DNA of 64,000 nt, from the NCBI RefSeq assembly GCF_002288105.1, contig NZ_CP016774.1:1178001-1242000 (forward strand). The letters are read 5' to 3'. This stretch comes from Candidatus Planktophila versatilis (lineage in GTDB: Bacteria > Actinomycetota > Actinomycetes > Nanopelagicales > Nanopelagicaceae). A program made the translations under genes and the position numbers. The notes beneath the pieces are model-generated. The model had not been told where the DNA came from, made no database searches, and saw only the letters and a list, made by a program, of their open reading frames with translations. Each line of letters opens with the position of its first letter. Position 1 is the first letter of the stretch. Shown piece after piece: positions 25,165 through 35,375 of the stretch.

Positions 25165-26582
25165 CGAATAGAGCCGGGCTTGTACTGCGCAGCGGCAGGG
25201 TGCGCGGCTGAAATCGCCTCAATGCGACTTACAACTCGAGCAACTTGTTGGCGAGCATCGCCAGTAAATTCAAGTGGGTTACCAATGAGTGCATCGAGTG
25301 CTGCTCTGTCGAATGGAATGCGATTATCTTGTGCAATCGCATCAAGGAAATTATTTGGCTTTCCTTCGCGCATTCCAAGTGCTGCCGCAACTGCATGTTC
25401 CTTAATCACTTCGTGTGCAACTTCGCGACCGACTCCTGCTTTTACTGAAGCCATCAAAATCTTTGTTGTCGCTAAGAACGGCAAGTATCTTTCTAGCTCT
25501 GCCGCAATAATGGCCGGGAATGCACCAAACTCATTCAGGACTGTGAGCATGGTTTCAAGTAGCCCATCGATAGCATAGAACGCATCAGGTAGGGCGACTC
25601 GGCGAACAACGCTGCATGAAACATCGCCTTCATTCCATTGATTGCCAGCGAGTTCAGAGACCATCGATGCATATCCGCGAAGAATGACGGTGAGTCCATT
25701 AACTCGTTCACATGAACGGGTATTCATCTTGTGTGGCATGGCAGATGAGCCCACTTGTCCAGCCTTGAAGCCTTCAGTGACAAGTTCGGCACCAGCCATC
25801 AGTCGAATAGATGTAGCAAGAGAGGAAGGAGAAGCCGCAATTTGAACAAGAGTTGTTACTACATCGTAATCAAGTGAGCGCGGATAGACCTGACCGGTTG
25901 AATCTAATACCCGGTTGAAACCAAGTTCAGCTGCGATAGCAGATTCCAGTTTCTGATGTGCCTCTGTTGAACCCAAGAGATCAATGGAATCTTGCGCTGT
26001 TCCAACCGGACCTTTAATGCCGCGCATCGGGTAGCGGTCTTGAAGAGAGACAAGTCGTTCATATGCAAAGAGAAGTTCTTCAGCCGCCGATGCAAAACGC
26101 TTACCAAGAGTTGTAATTTGGGCTGGAACATTATGTGAGCGCCCAGCGATGGGTTGGTCCGAGTACAGCGCAGCTTTTGCAGCAAGTGCGGCAAGGAGTG
26201 CGACTGTCTTATTGTGAACAATCGAAAGTCCATTGCGAACTTGAAGTGCTTCAATATTTTCGGTCAGATCACGACTGGTCATTCCGGCATGGATAGCTTC
26301 ATGGCCAGCCAGTGCGTTAAATTCTTCGATACGGGCTTTGACATCGTGGCGAGTGATTTTCTCGCGGGCATCGATAGACGCTAAATCGACCTTTGAGATT
26401 ACTTTTTCATAATCTGCAATTACTGAGTCTGCTATAGCGTGCCCCAGCTTTGCTTGCGCCTTGGCTACTGCAATCCAGAGTTTGCGTTCAGCAATGATTT
26501 TTTCTTCGGGCGCAAAGACTTTGCGCATCTCGGCGGATGCATAACGATCAGCTAATACGCTCACTGGTGCATTCTCCTCCAT
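25161..26582 (-). CDS. purB: Adenylosuccinate lyase
   Basis: Acts twice in purine synthesis, releasing fumarate from SAICAR and from adenylosuccinate. 473 aa. The superfamily signature loop is GSSAMPHKMNTRSCERV near residues 273-289, carrying the catalytic Ser. The helix with HDVKARIEEF and the SRDLTENIEALQ region carry other active-site residues. It abuts the purD stop. The long form resembles the actinobacterial PurB subgroup. Confidence 0.96.
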   Translation of the reverse strand: MEENAPVSVLADRYASAEMRKVFAPEEKIIAERKLWIAVAKAQAKLGHAIADSVIADYEKVISKVDLASIDAREKITRHDVKARIEEFNALAGHEAIHAGMTSRDLTENIEALQVRNGLSIVHNKTVALLAALAAKAALYSDQPIAGRSHNVPAQITTLGKRFASAAEELLFAYERLVSLQDRYPMRGIKGPVGTAQDSIDLLGSTEAHQKLESAIAAELGFNRVLDSTGQVYPRSLDYDVVTTLVQIAASPSSLATSIRLMAGAELVTEGFKAGQVGSSAMPHKMNTRSCERVNGLTVILRGYASMVSELAGNQWNEGDVSCSVVRRVALPDAFYAIDGLLETMLTVLNEFGAFPAIIAAELERYLPFLATTKILMASVKAGVGREVAHEVIKEHAVAAALGMREGKPNNFLDAIAQDNRIPFDRAALDALIGNPLEFTGDARQQVARVVSRIEAISAAHPAAAQYKPGSIR

Positions 26583-27827
26583 TTAATTGCCCTTCTCTGC
26601 CACCGACGCATTAAGTGCGATATCGCTGCGGTAGAAAGAGCCTTCGAGAGCAATCTGTGAGATGACTCGATATGCGCGGTCCCGAGCTTCGGTGAGATCG
26701 GCGCCCATTCCGGTAATTGTCAGCACTCGTCCGCCACTTGAGAGCAGCGATGCTCCGTCCTGTGTTGTGCCAGAGTGAAAAATCTGGGTTTTTTCAACTG
26801 CGGGCTTTAATGTGATGACTCCACCCGTCTTTGGTGATTCCGGATATCCGCCAGCTGCAAGTACAACTGTGACGGCGCTTTCATCGCGCCAGTGCAGTAC
26901 TTCGTCATCTAGATCATCGGTGGCAGCCTTATAGAGAAGTGTGGCAAGCGGTGTAACCAATCGTGGAATAAGTACTTGTGTTTCCGGATCTCCAAAACGG
27001 GCATTGAATTCAATCACTCGGATTCCATCATCGGTCAGCGCTAACCCGGCATAGAGCAGTCCCACAAAGGGAGTCCCACGCGCTGCCATCTCGGCAATCA
27101 TGGGCGCTAATACTTTCTCATAGGTTTCTTCAACGATGTCATCCGGTGCCCATGCAAGTGGCGAGTAAGCCCCCATGCCGCCAGTGTTTGGTCCCAGATC
27201 ACCATCGAAGGCGCGTTTGAAATCTTGCGCAGGTTGCATCGGCAAAATGTTTCGGCCATCTGAAATTCCAAAGAGTGAAATCTCTGGGCCAGCTAAATAT
27301 TCTTCAATAACAACACGGGTGCATGTAAGTGCATGCGCCAGTGCGACATCGCGATCATCGGTGACAACAACTCCCTTTCCTGCAGCAAGGCCATCATCTT
27401 TCACAACATAGGGCGCACCAAAAGTGTCGAGTGCTATCTCTATCTCTGATTGCTTAGTGCAGGTAAAACTATGCGCAGTAGGAACACCAGCATCGCGCAT
27501 GACCCCTTTTGCAAAATCTTTTGATCCTTCAAGTTGGGCCGCGGCCTTTGAGGGGCCGAAGACTGCGAAACCAGCGCTGCGCAATACATCTGCAACACCA
27601 TTAACGAGTGGAACTTCTGGGCCAATGACTACTAAATCAACTTCTAACTTCGTAGCTAAATCGCAGATTGCATCATTATCTGTCACGGCAACTGGGTGAA
27701 TTGTGGCAATAGTTGCAATGCCAGGATTTCCTGGTGCGACATGGAGCTCAGTACACGCTGCATCTGCCTGTAGTCCTAGTGCGAGTGCGTGCTCACGGCC
27801 GCCGCTTCCGACTAGGAGGATTTTCAT
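26583..27827 (-). CDS. purD: Phosphoribosylamine-glycine ligase (GAR synthetase)
   Basis: Adds glycine to phosphoribosylamine using ATP. 414 aa with an ATP-grasp core. Seen are the N-terminal LLVGSGGREHALALGLQ, the ATP-binding VVKDDGLAAGKGVVV, NTGGMGAYSPL, and VIEFNARFGDPETQ, which holds the metal ligands. It lies three bases downstream of purA and directly ahead of purB. Confidence 0.97.
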   Translation of the reverse strand: MKILLVGSGGREHALALGLQADAACTELHVAPGNPGIATIATIHPVAVTDNDAICDLATKLEVDLVVIGPEVPLVNGVADVLRSAGFAVFGPSKAAAQLEGSKDFAKGVMRDAGVPTAHSFTCTKQSEIEIALDTFGAPYVVKDDGLAAGKGVVVTDDRDVALAHALTCTRVVIEEYLAGPEISLFGISDGRNILPMQPAQDFKRAFDGDLGPNTGGMGAYSPLAWAPDDIVEETYEKVLAPMIAEMAARGTPFVGLLYAGLALTDDGIRVIEFNARFGDPETQVLIPRLVTPLATLLYKAATDDLDDEVLHWRDESAVTVVLAAGGYPESPKTGGVITLKPAVEKTQIFHSGTTQDGASLLSSGGRVLTITGMGADLTEARDRAYRVISQIALEGSFYRSDIALNASVAEKGN

Positions 27828-27830
27828 GGC

Positions 27831-29138
<1,308 letters not shown>

Positions 29139-29146
29139 TTAGGTTG

Positions 29147-30181
29147 TTATTTAAGTAGTGATGTTCCGGTAGAGCGAAGATCTTCACATGCTACGCCAAC
29201 GCGTGCTGCGATTCCCGCTTCTGCCGCTTTGCCCCACGCACGTGGGTCGTAGGCCTTCTTATTTCCCACTTCGCCGTCAATCTTTAAGACTCCGTCGTAG
29301 TTCTTCATGATGTGGTCAACGACCGGACGGGTAAATGCGTACTGGGTATCGGTATCAACATTCATCTTGATCACGCCGTAATCAAGTGACTCGCGAATCT
29401 CTGAAAGTAGTGAGCCAGAGCCGCCATGAAAGACGAGATCCATAGGCTTACTTCCGGCAGGTAAACCAAGCTTGGCCGCAACTGCCTCTTGCAGAGTCTT
29501 TAGAATCTTTGGCTGCAATACAACGTTTCCTGGCTTATATACACCGTGCACATTTCCAAATGTTGCTGCCACCATGTAACGAGCTTTTGCATCTGTGCCT
29601 AAAGTTTCAATAGTGAGAAGGGCATCTTCTGGAGTTGAGTAGAGCTTTGCATCATGCTTTGCCTCGATGCCATCTTCTTCTCCGCCCACAACGCCAATTT
29701 CAATTTCAAGCACAGTGCGAGCTGCAACAGATTTATCAAGAAGTTCGCGAGCGACCTTCATATTCTCTGGCATATCAACAGCTGAGCCATCCCACATATG
29801 TGAGTTGAAAAGTGGTGACTTACCTTCCTTGATGCGCTGCGCACCGAATTCAAGAAGCGGACGCATGAATCCATCTAGCTTCTCTGCTGGGCAGTGATCT
29901 GTGTGAATACCAATATTGACTTTGTAATTCTTGGCCACCACATGGGCGAACTCTGCTAGCGCTACTGCGCCATCAACCATGTGCTTTACCGTTGAACCGG
30001 ATGCGTATTCAGCTCCGCCCCAAGAAAATTGAATAATTCCATCGGATTCTGCTTCGGCGAAACCACGAATTGCTCCGATGATTGTTTGTGATGAAGAAAC
30101 GTTGATTGCTGGATAAGCAAAAGATCCCGCTTTCGCGCGGTCTAACATTGCTGCATAAACTTCAGGGGTTGCTATTGGCAT
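29147..30181 (-). CDS. fbaA: Class II fructose-bisphosphate aldolase
   Basis: A zinc-dependent aldolase of glycolysis and gluconeogenesis, 344 aa. Zinc and active-site residues lie in GIHTDHCPAEKL, in ATFGNVHGVYK and in VFHGGSGSLLSEI, and the C-terminal INMDTD-like block reads MNVDTDTQYAFTRP. The start at 30181 (MPIATPEVY) matches the family; the in-frame ATG at 30223 adds 14 unlikely residues. GGGAG lies upstream. It heads the purine gene run and may share its transcript. Confidence 0.95.
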   Translation of the reverse strand: MPIATPEVYAAMLDRAKAGSFAYPAINVSSSQTIIGAIRGFAEAESDGIIQFSWGGAEYASGSTVKHMVDGAVALAEFAHVVAKNYKVNIGIHTDHCPAEKLDGFMRPLLEFGAQRIKEGKSPLFNSHMWDGSAVDMPENMKVARELLDKSVAARTVLEIEIGVVGGEEDGIEAKHDAKLYSTPEDALLTIETLGTDAKARYMVAATFGNVHGVYKPGNVVLQPKILKTLQEAVAAKLGLPAGSKPMDLVFHGGSGSLLSEIRESLDYGVIKMNVDTDTQYAFTRPVVDHIMKNYDGVLKIDGEVGNKKAYDPRAWGKAAEAGIAARVGVACEDLRSTGTSLLK

Positions 30182-30274
30182 CTGAGGCTCCCAAGTGAGT
30201 GAGTAGAACTGGTGTAAACGCATCGACGCGGCACTGGGTCTTTGTCAGGCTTACGCCTAATCCAACCACCTACC

Positions 30275-30310
30275 CCCGCGTAAGAAAAATCGACTCACTT
30301 ACTACGCGGG
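30275..30310. repeat. Inverted repeat between fbaA and the small peptide gene
   Basis: CCCGCGTA and TACGCGGG form perfect 8-bp arms 20 bases apart. It lies 24 bases downstream of the small peptide stop and in the fbaA leader region. It lacks a T-tract, so it is not a clear terminator; it could be an RNA structure or an operator. Confidence 0.4.
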
Positions 30311-30334
30311 AGCAGCTGCAGGCGGTAAACCCCC

Positions 30335-30436
30335 CTACGGGTGGAGGAGTTTCTGCAGGTAGGCGATCAGCCCCGCTATGAGGGCGGGGTTGCCGAGGAT
30401 TTTAAGCAAGATTGTAATGATGGCTGCGATTGTCAT
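30335..30436 (-). CDS. 33-residue hydrophobic cationic peptide, unknown
   Basis: An ORF for 33 residues, beginning MTIAAIITILL and ending AYLQKLLHP. It holds two hydrophobic stretches split by a Gly-Asn-Pro hinge at residues 15-17, and its only ionisable side chains are two Lys and one His. AAAGGA lies six bases before the ATG, a clear ribosome site. This is the only coding candidate in the 396-bp fbaA-acs gap. By size and composition it resembles membrane-active small peptides such as type I toxins (TisB-like) or leaderless bacteriocins, but no homology is recognised. The gene carries a CCCCGC/GCGGGG hairpin. Confidence 0.45.
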   Translation of the reverse strand: MTIAAIITILLKILGNPALIAGLIAYLQKLLHP

Positions 30437-30577
30437 AATTTTCCTTTCACATTTCAGATGGATGTGGCGATAGCTGCGAATCATCAGCCTTCATCGATAA
30501 GAAATAGGACTCAATCTGGCGCTCTGTTGATAAATATCGCTAGAAAAATCTCCTGACAAAGGAGTAACCTCGCGTAT

Positions 30578-32542
30578 ATGAGTGGCAATTCTGAATCACT
30601 GGAAAATCTCTCCACTGAAAATAGATCTTTTCCTCCTTCAAGTGCTTTTGCCACCCAAGCAAATGCAAGCGCTGACCTCTACGCACACGCTGATAAAGAT
30701 CGCTTAGCTTTCTGGGACGAGCAGGCCAGTGCTCTGAATTGGCACAAGAAGTGGGATAAGACGCTGCAATGGGATTCACCCTTTGCGCAATGGTTTGTTG
30801 GTGGCCAGATTAATGCGAGCGTCAACGCAGTAGATAGACATGTTGCCGAAGGTAATGGTGATCGCATAGCTTTTCATTTTGAGGGCGAACCTGGCGACAC
30901 TCGAACTATTTCTTATGCACAACTACTTGCCGATGTCAGTAAAGCTGCAAACGCACTCACCGAAATTGGAATCAACTCAGAAGATCGTGTTGCGATATAC
31001 ATGCCACTTATTCCTGAAGCAATTGTTGCCATGCTTGCGTGCGCGCGCATTGGCGCAATTCACTCTGTTGTCTTTGGTGGATTCTCCGCCGACGCGCTCT
31101 TATCTCGCATTCAAGATGCCGATGCCACATTAGTCATCACAGCAGATGGTGGTTTTAGAAAAGGTGCTGCATTTGCTCTTAAGCCACTTGTAGACGAAGC
31201 ACTGAAAGGTGAGACAAACGTTGCAAATGTCTTAGTGGTAAAGCGCACTGGGCAAGAGACCGCCTGGAATGAAGGCAGGGATATCTGGTGGCATGATCTT
31301 GTCAATCGCCAAAACCCAACGCATACCCCAGAGTTTTTTGATAGCGAACACCCTTTATTTATTCTCTACACATCCGGAACAACAGCTAAACCAAAGGGAA
31401 TTTTTCATACCATCGGTGGCTATCTCACCCAAGCGGCATATACCCACAAGGTTGTTTTTGATATCAAGGCTGAAACAGATATCTATTGGTGTACTGCAGA
31501 TGTGGGTTGGATTACCGGCCACACCTATATGGTCTATGGACCACTCATAAATGGTTGCACGCAAGTTATTTATGAAGGTACACCTGATACACCACACAAA
31601 GGTCGCGTATTTGAAGTTATTGAAAAGTATGGTGTCACTATTTTGTATACAGCACCAACGCTCATTCGCACCTGGATGAAGTGGGGAGATGAATTCCCTA
31701 ATAAATTCAATCTCACAACACTTCGTCTACTTGGTTCTGTTGGTGAACCAATTAATCCGGAAGCATGGATGTGGTACCGAGAAGTTATTGGCGGCAATAA
31801 CTGCCCAATCGTTGATACCTGGTGGCAGACAGAAACCGGGGCGATCATGATCTCCCCTCTTCCAGGTGTGACTGCCACAAAACCTGGTTCGGCAATGCGA
31901 CCATTGCCAGGAATTAGCGCGAAAGTTGTTGATGACAGAGGTGTAGAAGTTGGAAATGGACATGGTGGTTTTCTCATTCTTGATCAACCATGGCCATCTA
32001 TGTTGCGCGGTATCTGGGGTGAGACCGAACGCTATAAAGAAACCTACTGGTCTCGTTTTCCAGGAATTTACTTTGCCGGCGATGGTGCCAAGCTCGATGA
32101 TGACGGTGCCATCTGGCTTATGGGTCGAGTCGATGATGTGATGAATATTTCTGGCCATCGCATATCTACTACTGAAGTTGAATCGGCACTTGTCTCCTAC
32201 GAGGCAATCGCTGAGGCTGCCGTCGTTGGCGCAGCTGATGAACTTACCGGTCAGGCAATTGTTGCCTTCGTTATTTTACGAGGCGGAACAGCCCATGCCG
32301 ATGGTGATGCACTCGTAAAGGAGCTACGCAACCACGTTGCTAAAGAAATTGGGGCTATTGCAAAGCCTCGTCAGATCATGGTGGTCAATGAACTTCCTAA
32401 GACCCGAAGCGGCAAGATTATGCGCAGGCTTTTAAAAGATGTTGCGGAAAATCGTGCGGTAGGTGATGCAACGACTCTGGCAGATCCCAATGTGATGAAA
32501 TTGATTTCTGAAGGTTTGAAATCCTCTAAAGACGAGGATTAG
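30578..32542 (+). CDS. acs: Acetyl-CoA synthetase
   Basis: Activates acetate to acetyl-CoA through acetyl-AMP. 654 aa, full length. The AMP-binding P-loop is LYTSGTTAKPKGI near residues 264-276. DTWWQTETG, SGHRISTTEVESALV and the C-terminal TRSGKIMRRLLKD follow; the last carries the regulatory acetylatable lysine. AAGGAG lies 13-14 bases before the ATG, a slightly long spacing. It converges with the cvpA gene, overlapping by 17 bases. Confidence 0.97.
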   Translation: MSGNSESLENLSTENRSFPPSSAFATQANASADLYAHADKDRLAFWDEQASALNWHKKWDKTLQWDSPFAQWFVGGQINASVNAVDRHVAEGNGDRIAFHFEGEPGDTRTISYAQLLADVSKAANALTEIGINSEDRVAIYMPLIPEAIVAMLACARIGAIHSVVFGGFSADALLSRIQDADATLVITADGGFRKGAAFALKPLVDEALKGETNVANVLVVKRTGQETAWNEGRDIWWHDLVNRQNPTHTPEFFDSEHPLFILYTSGTTAKPKGIFHTIGGYLTQAAYTHKVVFDIKAETDIYWCTADVGWITGHTYMVYGPLINGCTQVIYEGTPDTPHKGRVFEVIEKYGVTILYTAPTLIRTWMKWGDEFPNKFNLTTLRLLGSVGEPINPEAWMWYREVIGGNNCPIVDTWWQTETGAIMISPLPGVTATKPGSAMRPLPGISAKVVDDRGVEVGNGHGGFLILDQPWPSMLRGIWGETERYKETYWSRFPGIYFAGDGAKLDDDGAIWLMGRVDDVMNISGHRISTTEVESALVSYEAIAEAAVVGAADELTGQAIVAFVILRGGTAHADGDALVKELRNHVAKEIGAIAKPRQIMVVNELPKTRSGKIMRRLLKDVAENRAVGDATTLADPNVMKLISEGLKSSKDED

Positions 32543-32996
32543 AAAGAACCTTCTCTACCTCTTTACGAATATCAGCAATCACCTCAGGTGCGTGGTTACT
32601 TACCTGCAGATAGAAGCGGCTCTCAGAAACTGAGTTCTGCCCTGCTGGCCATGGCGCCCACAATAAAATCGTGCCGATTACATAAAAGAGAAGTACGTAC
32701 TTGCCAACTTCAAATGCACTACCCATGAGTGAATCTGCCAGCCGAAGTGGTCCGCGGATAACGGTGACCTTAAGGCCCTTCGCCATCTGTGTTCCTACAA
32801 AAGCAGCTCCATAGGCACCGACGATGATTGCGATGATGAGCCAACCTGATTGATCGAATTTAACAACTAGATACATCGCACCTACGCCGCCAGCGATAAA
32901 GAATATGGATCTAATAACTGTTGTGACCAGGCCGTTCTTATAACCGTTAAAGAATGCACCAATGGCAACAAGTGCGAAGATAAGATCAAAAATCAT
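32526..32996 (-). CDS. CvpA-family membrane protein
   Basis: A 156-aa protein with four hydrophobic helices, at about residues 5-20, 27-45, 50-68 and 94-115, matching the CvpA fold (start FDLIFALVAIGAFFNGYKNGLV). In mycobacteria the gene in this position is marP, in which a CvpA-like membrane domain is followed by a periplasmic trypsin-like protease domain. Here the protein stops about 40 residues after the last helix, so no protease is present. It overlaps the TlpA-like gene by four bases. Confidence 0.8.
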   Translation of the reverse strand: MIFDLIFALVAIGAFFNGYKNGLVTTVIRSIFFIAGGVGAMYLVVKFDQSGWLIIAIIVGAYGAAFVGTQMAKGLKVTVIRGPLRLADSLMGSAFEVGKYVLLFYVIGTILLWAPWPAGQNSVSESRFYLQVSNHAPEVIADIRKEVEKVLSNPRL

Positions 32997-33517
32997 TTCA
33001 CTCCCAAATACTTTATCGCTGCTAGCTCAATCTCTTCGGTCGACTTAAATGGTCCGTATTTCTTATATACAACTGTGCCAGATTCGTCCACCAGCCAGGT
33101 TACCGGCACGCCCATTCCAAATTTGCCACGAGTCGCACCAGTTGCATCATAAAGAATGGGCCATGAAATTCCGTGGCTTTGAACAAACTTTCTCACGCGC
33201 TCCATGCTTTTCTCTTCCACCGCAATTCCCACCGTATCGACTTGGTCGCTGTATTTAGCTAAGAAGTGAGCGAGGTGCGGTAACTCTTGCTTACAAGGTT
33301 CACACCACGTGCCCCACACATTGATCAGCGCTGGCCCGCGAATGGAATCGGCAGCGATTGCGCTACCGCCACCAAGACATTCCAGCGGCACGCCAGTCCC
33401 ACTTTCGACTTTAATGTTCGCGCAACTAACTACTTCACCTTTGACTTGAATAGGTTCTATGGAAGAGCAAGCGGTGAGAGCCAAAAGAAGTACAAAGAGT
33501 CCAGAGATTTTCTTCAT
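32993..33517 (-). CDS. TlpA-like thioredoxin-fold lipoprotein
   Basis: A 174-aa exported thiol oxidoreductase. The lipobox LTAC puts lipid on C17. After a short linker it has a thioredoxin fold with [15 protein letters not shown], the active site being C72-E-P-C75, and [11 protein letters not shown] holds the cis-proline. Also visible is a disulfide-like Cys pair at residues 32 and 47. The WCxPC form is typical of cytochrome c maturation or extracytoplasmic thiol repair. It is coupled by four-base overlaps to nth upstream and cvpA downstream. Confidence 0.88.
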   Translation of the reverse strand: MKKISGLFVLLLALTACSSIEPIQVKGEVVSCANIKVESGTGVPLECLGGGSAIAADSIRGPALINVWGTWCEPCKQELPHLAHFLAKYSDQVDTVGIAVEEKSMERVRKFVQSHGISWPILYDATGATRGKFGMGVPVTWLVDESGTVVYKKYGPFKSTEEIELAAIKYLGVK

Positions 33518-34212
33518 CTGAAGTCCTTATCCGTCTTCACCAGTAACTTCGCTTTCGCCTTATCCATTTCACCAATTCCAAATGATGGGCAAATCTTTGC
33601 GACCGGACATGCACCACACGCTGGTTTACGAGAATGACAAATACGCCGGCCATGCCAAATCATTCGTTGAGAAAGATTCGTCCATTCTTTCTGCGGGATG
33701 AGTGCGCCGACTTCATGCTCAACTTTGACGGGATCCTTCGATGTTGTCCAAGCAAAGCGTCGCGACAACCGGCCAAAGTGGGTATCAACAGTAATTCCTG
33801 GAATACCAAATGCGTGTCCGAGTACGACGTTGGCGGTCTTTCTCCCCACACCAGGCAAGGTAACGAGCTTTTCAATAGTGGCCGGAACTTTTCCATCGAA
33901 ATCTTCAACAAGTTTGGTTCCGAGGCCTTTGAGATGCCTTGCCTTTGCATGATAGAAACCAGCAGAAAAAATGTACTCTTCAATTTCAGCAAGTGGTGCT
34001 CGCGCATAGTCTGTCGCCTTCTTATATTTTTTAAAGAGTGCTGGCGTCAGGGTATTAATTCTCTTGTCGGTGCATTGCGCTGATAGAACAACTGCCACAG
34101 TTAACTCAAGCGGGTTTGTAAAATCTAATTCGCAGCGTACCTCTGGGTAGGTCCTGGTCAAGATCCGATAGATAGCGCGAGCGTTACTTCGAGTTTCGCT
34201 ATCGGCGGCCAT
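33514..34212 (-). CDS. nth: Endonuclease III
   Basis: A DNA glycosylase/AP lyase for oxidised pyrimidines, 232 aa. The helix-hairpin-helix is [12 protein letters not shown] with catalytic K125, and the catalytic Asp is D143 in [10 protein letters not shown]. The C-terminal cluster [17 protein letters not shown] has the C-x6-C-x2-C-x5-C spacing of a 4Fe-4S cluster. It diverges from crp with only 17 bases between start codons. TAGTTT six bases upstream makes it leaderless. Confidence 0.97.
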   Translation of the reverse strand: MAADSETRSNARAIYRILTRTYPEVRCELDFTNPLELTVAVVLSAQCTDKRINTLTPALFKKYKKATDYARAPLAEIEEYIFSAGFYHAKARHLKGLGTKLVEDFDGKVPATIEKLVTLPGVGRKTANVVLGHAFGIPGITVDTHFGRLSRRFAWTTSKDPVKVEHEVGALIPQKEWTNLSQRMIWHGRRICHSRKPACGACPVAKICPSFGIGEMDKAKAKLLVKTDKDFR

Positions 34213-34217
34213 GCGAG

Positions 34218-34223
34218 TAAACT
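34218..34223 (+). promoter_or_regulatory. -10 element of crp
   Basis: TAAACT, six bases, then GTG at 34230. It overlaps by five bases the -10 of nth on the other strand. Confidence 0.55.
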
Positions 34224-34224
34224 A
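34219..34224 (-). promoter_or_regulatory. -10 element of nth
   Basis: TAGTTT on the minus strand, six bases before the nth ATG at 34212. It shares bases 34219-34223 with the crp -10 on the plus strand. Confidence 0.5.
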
Positions 34225-34229
34225 CCGAT

Positions 34230-34913
34230 GTGCCCCAAGAAGATGAAGTCGTACGACGCGCCCCGCTCTTTACCGCCCTTGATGATGCTCAGGCAGCTTC
34301 GCTGCGCGCTTCAATGGATTCAGTCAAGATCTCCAAGGGCGGCATCCTCTTTAAAGAAGGCGATGAGGGTGAACATGTCTATGTCATCTTCGAAGGCAAA
34401 TTAAAGCTCGGTACATCTAGCGGTGATGGGCGAGAAAATCTGCTCTCAATTCTTGGACCCGGTGAGATGTTCGGTGAACTCTCCCTTTTTGATCCAGGCC
34501 CACGAACCTCAACTGCCACAGCAGTTACTGATGCAAAGCTCTTTTCGCTCAGTCACGAAAAATTGATTCCTTGGCTTAAGGGAAATCCAGAAGTATCACT
34601 TCACCTGCTCACTCGTTTAGCGCAACGTTTACGCCGCACCAATGAAGCCGTTGGCGACTTGGTCTTCTCTGATGTTCCAGGTCGCGTTGCAAAAGCACTT
34701 ATTGATTTAGGTACCCGCTTTGGAAAGCACAGCAGCGAAGGTTTATTTGTTCATCATGATCTCACGCAAGAAGAGCTGGCACAGCTAGTTGGCGCATCAC
34801 GCGAAACAGTAAATAAAGCACTTGCAGATTTCGCTGGCCGTGGTTGGCTCAAGCTTGATGGTCGCGCAGTGTTGATTACAGATCTAGAGCGGCTAGAAAA
34901 GCGCGGTAAGTAA
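34230..34913 (+). CDS. crp: Crp/Fnr-family cyclic-nucleotide-responsive regulator
   Basis: A 227-aa transcription factor. The cyclic-nucleotide domain covers residues 10-125, with the phosphate-binding cassette GEMFGELSLFDPGPRTSTATA. The dimer helix follows, then a winged helix with LTQEELAQLVGASRETVNKALAD as the recognition region. These blocks closely resemble mycobacterial Crp (Rv3676) and corynebacterial GlxR, global cAMP regulators. The start codon is GTG, with TAAACT six bases upstream. The divergence from nth matches the mycobacterial order. Confidence 0.93.
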   Translation: MPQEDEVVRRAPLFTALDDAQAASLRASMDSVKISKGGILFKEGDEGEHVYVIFEGKLKLGTSSGDGRENLLSILGPGEMFGELSLFDPGPRTSTATAVTDAKLFSLSHEKLIPWLKGNPEVSLHLLTRLAQRLRRTNEAVGDLVFSDVPGRVAKALIDLGTRFGKHSSEGLFVHHDLTQEELAQLVGASRETVNKALADFAGRGWLKLDGRAVLITDLERLEKRGK

Positions 34914-35375
34914 TTACTTTACTTCGACTGTTAACTCGACCTCAACCGGTGAGTTAAGCGGAAGTTCTGCAACACCTAACGCACTGCGCGCAGCAACTCC
35001 AGCATCTCCCCAGATATGCATAAAGAGCTCTGATGCTCCATTGGCAACTGCTGGCTGAGAAATAAATCCAGGTGCGCCGTTGACGTAACAGACAATACGA
35101 ACAACTTTCACAATGGAATCTACGGGTGCAACAAGTTCAACAGCAGAGAGCGCATTCAGTGCACAAATTTCAGCAAGTGCCTTAGCTTCTTCAACGGTGA
35201 TATCTGAGCCAACTTTTCCTTCGCGCGCAATCTTTCCATCAACCATCGGAAGTTGACCGGCGGTAAAGACAATATTGCCGGTGCGAACTGCTGGAACGTA
35301 GGCAGCAATTGGTTTAGAGGCAACGGGAAGTACTAGCCCTTTTTCAGCTAGCTTTGCCCGAACATCAACGCTCAT
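34914..35375 (-). CDS. RidA/YjgF-family protein
   Basis: A 153-aa member of the Rid superfamily, whose archetype hydrolyses reactive enamine/imine intermediates. Seen are the N-terminal YVPAVRTGNIVFTAGQLP, a central NALSAVELVAPVDSIVKVVRIVCYVN and the C-terminal ARSALGVAELPLNSPVEVEL. The canonical RidA Arg (in the usual RVCV-type motif) is not obvious, so it may be one of the Rid subfamilies without deaminase activity. One-base overlap with the DUF4177 gene upstream and tail-to-tail contact with crp. Confidence 0.88.
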   Translation of the reverse strand: MSVDVRAKLAEKGLVLPVASKPIAAYVPAVRTGNIVFTAGQLPMVDGKIAREGKVGSDITVEEAKALAEICALNALSAVELVAPVDSIVKVVRIVCYVNGAPGFISQPAVANGASELFMHIWGDAGVAARSALGVAELPLNSPVEVELTVEVK

